Positions 7,476-14,561 of a DNA stretch of 16,214 nucleotides are shown one piece after another. The stretch spans positions 1 through 16,214 of the forward strand of contig USQV01000003.1 in NCBI GenBank assembly GCA_900556965.1, given 5' to 3'. Below the pieces are notes generated by a model. The model was not told where the DNA came from, ran no database searches, and worked only from the letters and a program-made list of their open reading frames with translations. Each line of letters begins with the position of its first letter. The stretch's first letter is position 1. Position numbers and translations under genes: made by a program. This DNA is from an uncultured Clostridium sp. (lineage in GTDB: Bacteria; Bacillota_A; Clostridia; Lachnospirales; Lachnospiraceae).

Positions 7476-7508
7476 CAAACAAAATTCAACACCAGATGCA
7501 ACATGATG
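7457..7508. promoter_or_regulatory. Candidate activator binding sites (UAS) of the divergent region
   Basis: TGTTGCA (7457-7463) and TGCAACA (7497-7503) form an inverted pair with 33 bases between them. The second extends to ATGCAACATGATG (7496-7508), which recurs with one change at 9501-9513. The sites lie about 180 and 220 bases upstream of the predicted start of the kinase fusion, a usual distance for sigma-54 activators. That the PrpR-type protein binds them is inferred from their recurrence at both target promoters. Confidence 0.6.
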
Positions 7509-7572
7509 GCCCATACCGAATAAAAGTGTCTGCAGCATTGCGGCAGCAGTATAACAGAATGGAGGCAGCTTT

Positions 7573-9474
7573 ATGATCCGTCTTTTATTTATTGTCCCTT
7601 ACCCGGAGCTGAGAAGCAAGGTGGAATATGTTCTTTCGCATCATAAGGACGCCAAAAGAGTGAACGCGGATATATGCACTATGACGGTGGAGGATACACC
7701 GGATGTCCAGACCGGGGAATACGATGCGATCATCGCGAGAGGATATACGGCAAGAAAGACTACCTCCATGTATCATCAGATTCCCACGATCAACCTCTCG
7801 ATATCCGGATACGATATTATCCGTGCGATCCATGAGTGTGGGGAACGTTTTCATTCAAAGAAAATTGCGATCTGCGGCTTCGGGAGTCAGCTATTTGAGG
7901 CAGAGACCGCAGGAAAGATCATGAATATTGATGTTCGTGCATACGCTCCGGTAGAGCATGATGAGATATCCGATACCATGCAGAAGGTGCTGGAGGCCGG
8001 GTGTGATGCCGTTATTGGCGGTTATTCGGTAAATATGCTGGCCAGACAGATGGGAATAAATTCTGTCGTGATACGGACAGGTGAAGATACGATCCTTAGG
8101 GCCCTTGATGAAGCGATCCGAACGGTCGACCAGATCCGGCAGGAGAGGATCGTTTCCCAGATGTATAAGACGATCATTTATGCATCAAAGGATGGGATCC
8201 TTTATGTGGACAACCGGGGTGTGATATTAGTCAGGAATCGGGTCGTCCGTCAGATGCATGGAAATATCAGCCTGAAGGATCGAAGCTTAGAGGATACGCT
8301 GCCTTATCTTTCCAAAGTGTATCGTACAGTTATGGAAACAGAAAAAGAGATATCCGGTCAGATTCTGACCATTCCCGGTACAAAGACAAAAATTTCCGTG
8401 AGCGGAACTCCGGTGATCGCGAACAGAGAAATTTCCGGTGTGGTATTGGATCTGACGGATATAACGCTTATTCAGGATCTGGAGGGTCAGATCCGAAGAA
8501 AGTTAAATGAGCGTGGGTTAAAGGCCAGATATACGTTTGAGGATATCATCCATAAGAGCGAGCGGATGGATCGGACGATAGCCGTGGCAAAGAAATATGC
8601 GGCATCGGATTCTAACATAATTATTGTTGGAGAGACCGGAACAGGAAAAGAGCTGTTTGCCCAGAGTGTCCATAATGCCAGCAAACGGAAAAACGGGCCT
8701 TTTGTGGCGATCAACTGTGCGGCATTGGCAGAAAATCTTCTGGAAAGTGAGCTGTTTGGCTATGTAGAGGGCGCCTTTACCGGTACCAGCAAGGGAGGAA
8801 AGATGGGGCTGTTTGAGCAGGCCCACGGAGGCACCCTCTTTCTGGATGAGGTTGCAGAAATATCTCTGGCGACTCAGAGTAAGCTTTTAAGGGTCATTCA
8901 GGAGAAGCAGGTCAGAAGGATCGGAGATAATAAGGTCATCGATGTGGATGTCCGTATCCTTGCTGCGACCAATAAGAGCATCTCTCAATTGGCGGCACAG
9001 GGAAAATTCAGAAAGGATCTGATGTATCGGCTGGATGTTTTGCGCCTGTTCATCCCGCCCCTTAGAGAGCGTGGGAATGATGTAGAGCTCATGTTTCTTC
9101 ATTTTGTAAAAATGCTGTGTACTGAGGCCGGAATGCAGGTGCCGTTTATAGCCCCGGATGCGATCCCGCTCCTATACAATTATCCATTTACGGGTAATAT
9201 AAGAGAGCTTAGGAACATCGTGGAGCGGGTCTGCGTACAAAAGGACGGAGAGTGGATCACAGCCCAAAATATGAGAGAAGCTCTTTATCCGGATGATCTG
9301 GAGGAGGCGCGGCATACTCCGGAAATCAAAAAGAAAGAGGCAGAGATTGAAACGGAGGAGGAGAGGATCCGGAAGGTGCTGAACCGATGCGGAGGAAATA
9401 AGTCGAAGGCAGCCGCCCTTCTTGGGATAAACCGTTCCACCCTCTGGAGAAAAATGCAGAAATATCAAATATAG
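7573..9474 (+). CDS. PrpR-type sigma-54-dependent transcriptional activator
   Basis: A 633-residue enhancer-binding protein. The N-terminal third (about 1-180) has the PrpR_N sensor fold, seen in propionate and related small-acid regulators; it presumably binds the inducing metabolite. A PAS-like region follows (about 200-305). The AAA+ domain shows Walker A GETGTGKE (353-360), the sigma-54-contacting loop GAFTG (400-404) and Walker B GGTLFLDE (419-426). A Fis-type helix-turn-helix ends the protein (NKSKAAALLGINRSTLWRKM). The ATG follows GGAGG (7561-7565) by seven bases. It has its own sigma-A promoter. The two neighbouring transcription units carry sigma-54 promoters and shared upstream half-sites, so it most likely controls the acid-sugar genes on both sides. 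The inducer is unknown. Confidence 0.93.
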   Translation: MIRLLFIVPYPELRSKVEYVLSHHKDAKRVNADICTMTVEDTPDVQTGEYDAIIARGYTARKTTSMYHQIPTINLSISGYDIIRAIHECGERFHSKKIAICGFGSQLFEAETAGKIMNIDVRAYAPVEHDEISDTMQKVLEAGCDAVIGGYSVNMLARQMGINSVVIRTGEDTILRALDEAIRTVDQIRQERIVSQMYKTIIYASKDGILYVDNRGVILVRNRVVRQMHGNISLKDRSLEDTLPYLSKVYRTVMETEKEISGQILTIPGTKTKISVSGTPVIANREISGVVLDLTDITLIQDLEGQIRRKLNERGLKARYTFEDIIHKSERMDRTIAVAKKYAASDSNIIIVGETGTGKELFAQSVHNASKRKNGPFVAINCAALAENLLESELFGYVEGAFTGTSKGGKMGLFEQAHGGTLFLDEVAEISLATQSKLLRVIQEKQVRRIGDNKVIDVDVRILAATNKSISQLAAQGKFRKDLMYRLDVLRLFIPPLRERGNDVELMFLHFVKMLCTEAGMQVPFIAPDAIPLLYNYPFTGNIRELRNIVERVCVQKDGEWITAQNMREALYPDDLEEARHTPEIKKKEAEIETEEERIRKVLNRCGGNKSKAAALLGINRSTLWRKMQKYQI

Positions 9475-9500
9475 GATCGAGTGATCAAGGATAAAAGATG

Positions 9501-9564
9501 ATGCAGCATGATGCGGATGTTTCAAATTCTGTTCATGTGTTGCATCATCTTTTTCAATGCAACA
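9501..9564. promoter_or_regulatory. Candidate activator binding sites (UAS) upstream of the permease operon
   Basis: TGTTGCAT (9538-9545) and ATGCAACA (9557-9564) are a perfect 8-base inverted repeat with an 11-base spacer. It is centred about 140 bases before the predicted sigma-54 start. A further site, ATGCAGCATGATG (9501-9513), closely matches ATGCAACATGATG at 7496-7508. The repeat of the motif at both sigma-54 promoters makes it the best candidate for the activator's operator. Confidence 0.7.
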
Positions 9565-9664
9565 TCGTCATGAGAAATTTGCACAAGACAAAGCGGAAAG
9601 TACAGATGCTAATTATATAAGGTAAACAAAGGAAAATTAATTTTTTTTCAAGGAAAAAAATATC

Positions 9665-9680
9665 TGGCATAAATATTGCT
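9665..9680 (+). promoter_or_regulatory. Sigma-54 (-24/-12) promoter for the permease-dehydrogenase operon
   Basis: TGGCA (9665-9669), six bases, then TTGCT (9676-9680) is an exact fit to the sigma-54 spacing. Transcription would start near 9691, about 58 bases before the permease start. Confidence 0.85.
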
Positions 9681-9748
9681 GATTTATGAGAGTAACATTA
9701 ATGTGCTGCAAGCTGCAGCCGCAAATCTAAGAAGGGGGTAATTTTTAC

Positions 9749-11074
9749 ATGTCAACATCTTATGTACTAATTGTTTTTGCCGTTGTTATTGCGTTGATGA
9801 TCATCCTGATCTCAAAATGTAAGGTAAACGCAGCAATGGGAATTCTGGTTTCCGCTCTGATCCTTTCTGTAGCGCTCAAAACTCCGTGGGAGAAGATCGA
9901 GAGTACCATCAACAGCGGATTTTCCGGAACCATCAAAAGTGTAGCTATCGTTATTGTTCTCGGATGTACCATGGGTACGGTTCTTGAAAAAACAGGTGCG
10001 GCGATCAAGATCACCAAATGGGCGATCGGCCTTGTAGGCGAAAAAAATATGATCTGGGCGATCGCACTGAGCTCCGCGATCCTTGGTATTCCGATCTTTG
10101 CAGATACAGTCGTAATTCTCCTGATCCCGATCGTATCTCTTTTAGCAGTCAAGACAAATAAGTCTATGATGAGCTATGGTACTGCTCTTTATCTTGGCGC
10201 CCTTGTTACCGCTTCTTTAGTACCGCCGACACCGGGCCCGGTATCCGCGGCAGCTCTTTTGAACGTTCCTCTCGGACAGGCGATCCTCTGGGGCGCTATT
10301 GTAGCCGTTCCGAGTGTAATTGCAGCTACATTATACTGTATGACCTTAAAAACACCGGTTGCTCCGAAGGAGGAATTCCTGAAGTCAGCAGCGGAGAGTG
10401 AAAACATGGAGCTTCCGTCTCTGTTTAAATCTCTGCTCCCGATCCTGTTCCCGCTGTTTTTAATCCTTCTTAATACCGTTGCTTCTATCCTTGTTCCGGA
10501 AACGCCGATCGCAAACTTCCTTGCCTTCATCGGAAGCCCGTTAGCAGCTCTGTTCACCGGATGTATCCTTTCTTTACCGTTAACAGGAAAGAAATGGAGA
10601 AGCAAGGAAGTCTTAAACGACTGGGTAAACGAAGGTATTGTAGCTTCTGCAATCCCGATCGTTGTTACCGGTATGGGCGGCGCCCTCGCTACCTTTGTTA
10701 AAAATGCAGGCGTAGCAGAAAAGATCGCAGACATCATCGTACAGTCTCCGTTCCCGGCGATCCTGATCCCGATCATTATTGCAGCGATCATCCATGTAGT
10801 GACCGGATCAAATGCTCTTGGCGTAATGACAGCAGCCGCTTTAGTTGAGCCGATGTTAGCAACACTCGGTATCTCTCCGGTAGCAGCATTCTTAGCCTGC
10901 GGTACAGGCGCTTTGATGTTTAAGCATGCCAACTCCTCCGGATTCTGGGTAACCGTTTCCATGTCCAACATGAATGTGAACCAGGGTATCCGCGGCGTAG
11001 GCGGCGCTTCTACCGTAGCCGGATTTACCGGGGCTGTAGTTACCTGCATCCTTGTGTTCCTTCACATTATTTAA
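9749..11074 (+). CDS. GntP-family acid-sugar permease
   Basis: A 441-residue integral membrane protein of the gluconate:H+ symporter (GntP) family, which imports sugar acids by proton symport. It is hydrophobic throughout, with about a dozen membrane segments. Family landmarks include GIPIFADTVVILLIPIV, LVPPTPGPVSAAALL and, near the C-terminus, FKHANSSGFWV. Length is typical. The ATG follows a GGGGG ribosome binding site (9734-9738) by about ten bases. It is the first gene of a sigma-54-driven operon with the two dehydrogenases, so its substrate is probably the acid sugar consumed by the kinase-decarboxylase. The exact sugar cannot be read from sequence. By eye it uses isoleucine ATC and proline CCG very consistently, which fits high expression when induced. 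Confidence 0.9.
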   Translation: MSTSYVLIVFAVVIALMIILISKCKVNAAMGILVSALILSVALKTPWEKIESTINSGFSGTIKSVAIVIVLGCTMGTVLEKTGAAIKITKWAIGLVGEKNMIWAIALSSAILGIPIFADTVVILLIPIVSLLAVKTNKSMMSYGTALYLGALVTASLVPPTPGPVSAAALLNVPLGQAILWGAIVAVPSVIAATLYCMTLKTPVAPKEEFLKSAAESENMELPSLFKSLLPILFPLFLILLNTVASILVPETPIANFLAFIGSPLAALFTGCILSLPLTGKKWRSKEVLNDWVNEGIVASAIPIVVTGMGGALATFVKNAGVAEKIADIIVQSPFPAILIPIIIAAIIHVVTGSNALGVMTAAALVEPMLATLGISPVAAFLACGTGALMFKHANSSGFWVTVSMSNMNVNQGIRGVGGASTVAGFTGAVVTCILVFLHII

Positions 11075-11098
11075 GCAGTACCGGAAAGAAGTATCAAA

Positions 11099-11150
11099 AA
11101 TAATATTGGAAAATAGGATTTCAAATAATATCAGAAAATAATATCGGAAA
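11099..11150 (+). repeat. Three direct repeats leading into the dehydrogenase ribosome binding site
   Basis: AATAATATTGGAAA (11099-11112), AATAATATCAGAAA (11124-11137) and AATAATATCGGAAA (11137-11150) are three near-identical 14-base copies. The last one supplies the GGAAAGGA ribosome binding site. They fill the gap between the permease and dehydrogenase genes and probably arose by local duplication. Confidence 0.6.
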
Positions 11151-11165
11151 GGAATGGTATTGACC

Positions 11166-12155
11166 ATGGAAAAATTTGTTACCAGAGCAGCACGTTTAAA
11201 TAAGGCATACGATATCGAGCTGATCGAGCGTGAATTAGAGTGCGGAGAGGATGATATCATTGTTAAGAACCACATGATGGGTATCTGCGGCTCTGACAAG
11301 AGTTTCTATCGTGGCTTCATGCCGCCGCAGACGGCAGAGTTCCGCCAGCCGCCGGAATTTCCATTCCTTCTCGGACATGAGAGCGGCGGTACGGTCGTTG
11401 CAGTAGGAAACCGTGTCAGTGATTACAAGGTTGGCGATAAGGTTATCGCTTTCGGATGGAATAATAACTTTGCCGACTACTTCAAGGCGAAAAACTTCCA
11501 GCTTCAGCCGGTTCCGGAAGGTCTTGATATGGATATAGCAGCTCTTGGTGAGCCGACGGCATGTGCGATGTATTCCGGACTTCATACAGGCGTACAGCTT
11601 GGTGATACCGTTGTTATCATGGGAGCCGGATATGCAGGCCAGATCATTGCCCAGTGCTCTAAATTAAAGGGGGCATATCAGGTTATTGTTGTTGATGTTC
11701 TTGAGGGAAAATTAAATCTGGCAAAATCTCTCGGAGCGGATATTGTCATCAACTCAAAGGAGGAGGATCCGGTGGCAAAGGTCAAGGCCCTGACCGGAGG
11801 ACGCGGCGCCGATGTTGTTGTTGAGGCAGCGGGTTCAGCCGAATCCTTTAATGCGGCAAGCGCCATGATCCGCCACAACGGTAAATTTGTATTTTACAGC
11901 TGGGTGACCACCCCGATCACGTTAAACATCAGCCGCTGGCATGATGACGGACTGGAGTTCGTAAATACGTGTCTTGTTCATCATACATGGCAGGAACGCT
12001 TCGTGTGGGTACCGGATACACTTCGCCCGGTCATTCAGGGTTCTGTTAAGATCAAACCGCTGATCACAAATGAATTTAAGCTTGCAGACATCAAGGCGGG
12101 CTTTGATCTTGCAGATAAGGACGATGCGGCAATTAAGATCGTATTCCGTCCATAA
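11166..12155 (+). CDS. Zinc-dependent medium-chain alcohol dehydrogenase
   Basis: A 329-residue NAD(P)-dependent dehydrogenase of the MDR superfamily. Catalytic zinc ligands are visible as C41 (GICGSD), H71-E72 (LGHE) and E129 (GEPTAC). The nucleotide-binding Rossmann motif is GAGYAG (153-158). The four-cysteine loop that holds the structural zinc in many family members is missing: the region around 95-110 reads AFGWNNNFADYF. An ATG at 11154 would be read in the same frame, but GGAAAGGA abuts it, so ATG 11166 (MEKFVTRAAR) is preferred at a 12-base spacing. It is the second gene of the permease operon. It probably oxidises the imported acid sugar or an intermediate; the substrate is not determined. 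Confidence 0.85.
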   Translation: MEKFVTRAARLNKAYDIELIERELECGEDDIIVKNHMMGICGSDKSFYRGFMPPQTAEFRQPPEFPFLLGHESGGTVVAVGNRVSDYKVGDKVIAFGWNNNFADYFKAKNFQLQPVPEGLDMDIAALGEPTACAMYSGLHTGVQLGDTVVIMGAGYAGQIIAQCSKLKGAYQVIVVDVLEGKLNLAKSLGADIVINSKEEDPVAKVKALTGGRGADVVVEAAGSAESFNAASAMIRHNGKFVFYSWVTTPITLNISRWHDDGLEFVNTCLVHHTWQERFVWVPDTLRPVIQGSVKIKPLITNEFKLADIKAGFDLADKDDAAIKIVFRP

Positions 12156-12201
12156 AATATTCATCAACAATAATCAGCTTTAGAGGAGATTAATAAAAAT
12201 T

Positions 12202-13572
12202 ATGGATTATACAAACCTGATCAATGACAAATCCGGAAAGGTATCAAAAGTCGGCATCATCGGTGCGACACGCGGATATGGTTACACCTTATTAGCTCAG
12301 ATCCCCCATGTAAAACACATGGAGCTGCGTGTCATCTGCTCCAGACATACAGATGAATGCAGGGACGTATTAAAGGAGATCGGATATGATGAGAATAAGA
12401 TTGTTGTCTGTGACGACAAAAAAGCGATCGATGCAGCCCCGGAGGATGCAATTCTCATTGTCGGCGATTACCGTCTTGTCGCAGAATGTGGGATCACCGC
12501 TCTTGTTGAGTGTACCGGAAATACTGCTGTAAGCTCGGATGCCGCTCTGATCGCACTGAAAAAGGGCACTAACGTTTACATGGTATCTAAGGAGACAGAC
12601 AGTGTATGCGGCCCGCTTTTAAATCAGGTCGCTGCTGAGAATAATGCAGTGTATGCACTGGTAAACGGCGATCAGCCGAGAAATCTGATCGATCTTTATA
12701 CATGGGCACAGCTTCTTGGACTTGAGGTCGTTGCAGCGGGAAAATCCAGCGAATATGATTTCGTGTGGGATCGGGAAAGCGGCGATTTCCAGTATCTGGA
12801 CGGAAATTGCAAGGCAGAGAAGCTGCCTGAGATGATGGACAGCTGGTATTATAAGGGAACGGAAACACTGGAGGAAAGAAAAAGGCTTCTGGAGAAATAT
12901 CTGGATGTCATTCCGGCTGATCTCTGCGAGATGAATCTTGTTTCCAATGTGACCGGACTCGTTCCGACCTCCCCGTTCTTAAGCTACCCCATCGCAAAGA
13001 TCAGTGAGCTTGCCAATATCTTCATTCCGAAGGAGGATGGGGGCATTCTTGATAAGACAGGTGTTGTAGATGTATTCTATAACCTGAGAGGAAAAGATGA
13101 AGCCAGCTTCTGCGGCGGCGAATTTATTATCGTAAAATGCGAGAATGAGAAGATGTGGGATATCTTAAAGGGAAAAGGGCATGTAATGAGCAAAAATGAC
13201 AAGTATTGCTGCATTTATTACCCATACCACTATATGGGAATGGAAACTCCGGCCTCCATCATTCTCGGTGACTTCCTTGGAGTCGGAACGCATACGGAGT
13301 GCCGACAGGTATCTGTTCTTGCCGGTGTTGCCGACACAGATCTTAAGAAGGGAACAGTCTTTACGGTTCACGGTCATCACCATGAGATCGATGGATTGAC
13401 ACCGGAGCTTCTTGAAAGAAAAGCAGTCGGAAATGCAGCTCCCTTCTATCTGTTAAATGGTTCCGTCCTTTTAAATGATGTGAAGAAGGGAGATCCGGTC
13501 ACTATGGATGACGTAGATCTGTCCGGACTTGAAGCCTATCAGTTATATAAAAAAGGACTCGAGCTGAAGTAA
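12202..13572 (+). CDS. SAF-domain NAD(P)-dependent oxidoreductase (homoserine dehydrogenase-like, COG4091 type)
   Basis: A 456-residue protein. The N-terminal Rossmann fold carries GIIGATRGYG (18-27), and CTGN and SKETDSV match the homoserine-dehydrogenase-like group. A middle catalytic region follows, and the C-terminus ends in a SAF domain (about 385-456; KKGTVFTV and KKGDPVTMDD). Such proteins are often misannotated as flagellar FlgA or homoserine dehydrogenase. Several occur in polyol and sugar-acid gene clusters, but the reaction here is not known. The ATG follows AGGAG (12184-12188) at 13 bases, a rather long spacing with no better start. It is the third gene of the permease operon, 46 bases after the alcohol dehydrogenase. 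It may oxidise or isomerise the acid sugar before phosphorylation. Confidence 0.8.
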   Translation: MDYTNLINDKSGKVSKVGIIGATRGYGYTLLAQIPHVKHMELRVICSRHTDECRDVLKEIGYDENKIVVCDDKKAIDAAPEDAILIVGDYRLVAECGITALVECTGNTAVSSDAALIALKKGTNVYMVSKETDSVCGPLLNQVAAENNAVYALVNGDQPRNLIDLYTWAQLLGLEVVAAGKSSEYDFVWDRESGDFQYLDGNCKAEKLPEMMDSWYYKGTETLEERKRLLEKYLDVIPADLCEMNLVSNVTGLVPTSPFLSYPIAKISELANIFIPKEDGGILDKTGVVDVFYNLRGKDEASFCGGEFIIVKCENEKMWDILKGKGHVMSKNDKYCCIYYPYHYMGMETPASIILGDFLGVGTHTECRQVSVLAGVADTDLKKGTVFTVHGHHHEIDGLTPELLERKAVGNAAPFYLLNGSVLLNDVKKGDPVTMDDVDLSGLEAYQLYKKGLELK

Positions 13573-13587
13573 GGCAAAAAAGAAGCT

Positions 13588-14037
13588 TTATTTCCTCAGG
13601 AGAGTTTCCCGAAGGGAAACAAGCTTGTCTGCAATGCAGACGATCCAGGCCTCCCTTGAAGCGGGAACTCTCCGGGGGTTTAACGGCCACATGTGGCAGT
13701 AGATCACATCTGCGGTTTTCTTATCGATGTTTATGTATTTTCTTGCGTTTCTGCACGCTCTTTCCGCATGGGTGAAGCCGTGCAGGCGGTGCCTTCCGCC
13801 ATCCCTTTTATGCCAGTCATACAGGTAGAAGTCGTGGAGCATGGCGCCGACCAGCAGCACCTTTAGATCGGCATTAAGCGAAAATCTCTTATTGATATAA
13901 TAGCTTAAGCTTGCTACATTTCTGCAATGATCGAATGTGGAAACATGTCCGTGCTGAACATATTTTTTCATTTTCTGAACATGGGTATCTGACTGTATTT
14001 CATGCAGGAGTTTACCCGTTTTTTTATGGGATCTCAT
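13588..14037 (-). CDS. HD-domain metal-dependent phosphohydrolase
   Basis: A small 149-residue protein with the HD superfamily signature: H37 (TFDHC), H68-D69 (LHDFYLYDW) and D137 (CIADK), plus H86, H90 and H115, which may be further metal ligands. HD proteins hydrolyse phosphate esters of nucleotides or related compounds; the substrate here cannot be deduced. The ATG at 14037 follows a GGGG-containing ribosome binding site by about eight bases. It is the second gene of a minus-strand pair, 16 bases behind the VOC gene. Its stop lies only 15 bases from the convergent SAF gene, and no clear terminator separates them. The palindrome GTTTCCC/GGGAAAC (13604-13620) lies in its 3' end. Confidence 0.82.
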   Translation of the reverse strand: MRSHKKTGKLLHEIQSDTHVQKMKKYVQHGHVSTFDHCRNVASLSYYINKRFSLNADLKVLLVGAMLHDFYLYDWHKRDGGRHRLHGFTHAERACRNARKYINIDKKTADVIYCHMWPLNPRRVPASREAWIVCIADKLVSLRETLLRK

Positions 14038-14053
14038 CGGTAGCCCCTGCCCT

Positions 14054-14452
14054 TTACAGCTTCTGAAGGAGCTCTAACAGCTCTCCGTCCGGGCCAAAGA
14101 AGAAAATGTTCCGGATCCCGCCGAAGATAGGAAGTGTCATGGGAGCTTCGCTTCTAAAGTTTGTAATACCGGCCTCTTTAAGTTCAGCTACGGCAGCGTC
14201 GATATCATCGACCTCGATCGCAATGTGGGGGAACAGTCCGCCCTCAGAAGTGACAGCGCTTCCGTCATGGGGTTCAATGATCTCAAGGACAAATCCGGGA
14301 AGTGCGACCAGAGTGATGTGGTTGGTTCCGGCGGGTTTTTCAACATCGGCATGTCCGCAGACGGAGCCGCCCAGCTTTTCATAAAATTTTACAGAGGCAT
14401 TCAGATCTTTCGTAAACAGTGCGATATGTGCAAGTGCGGTAATATGTTTCAT
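14054..14452 (-). CDS. VOC-family (glyoxalase-like) protein
   Basis: A 132-residue protein with two beta-alpha-beta-beta-beta modules, typical of glyoxalase I and related metal enzymes of the vicinal oxygen chelate superfamily. Likely metal ligands are H9 (LAHIALFT), E57 (VLEIIE), H76 (FPHIAIEV) and E127 (GELLELLQ), the same arrangement as glyoxalase I. It may detoxify methylglyoxal or act on another small substrate; the superfamily is too broad to decide. The ATG follows AAGGAGAG by seven bases. A promoter (14489-14517) lies about 35 bases upstream, facing away from the exonuclease gene. It is the first gene of a pair with the HD hydrolase. Confidence 0.85.
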   Translation of the reverse strand: MKHITALAHIALFTKDLNASVKFYEKLGGSVCGHADVEKPAGTNHITLVALPGFVLEIIEPHDGSAVTSEGGLFPHIAIEVDDIDAAVAELKEAGITNFRSEAPMTLPIFGGIRNIFFFGPDGELLELLQKL

Positions 14453-14488
14453 GGAAATACTCTCCTTATATATTTTTTTATATCACTT

Positions 14489-14517
14489 AGTATAATATTG
14501 ATGGAACGGAAACTCAA
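14489..14517 (-). promoter_or_regulatory. Sigma-A promoter for the VOC-HD operon
   Basis: On the minus strand TTGAGT (14517-14512), a 17-base spacer and TATACT (14494-14489). The predicted start is near 14482, about 30 bases before the start codon. Its -35 end lies only six bases from the divergent promoter's -35. Confidence 0.65.
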
Positions 14518-14523
14518 CTGAAA

Positions 14524-14552
14524 TTTACAAGCAGGGAAAACTGTGCTATACT
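14524..14552 (+). promoter_or_regulatory. Sigma-A promoter giving a leaderless exonuclease mRNA
   Basis: TTTACA (14524-14529), a 17-base spacer and TATACT (14547-14552). Transcription should begin near A14559, only about three bases before the ATG at 14562, so the mRNA has practically no 5' leader. Confidence 0.7.
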
Positions 14553-14561
14553 TGTTTCACT

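Noticed and set aside
10189..11049. 286-residue minus-strand frame opposite the permease
   Set aside because: A shadow caused by the regular codon use of the permease; no ribosome binding site or family match.
11154..11165. Earlier ATG for the alcohol dehydrogenase
   Set aside because: The ribosome binding site directly abuts it; the ATG at 11166 fits better.
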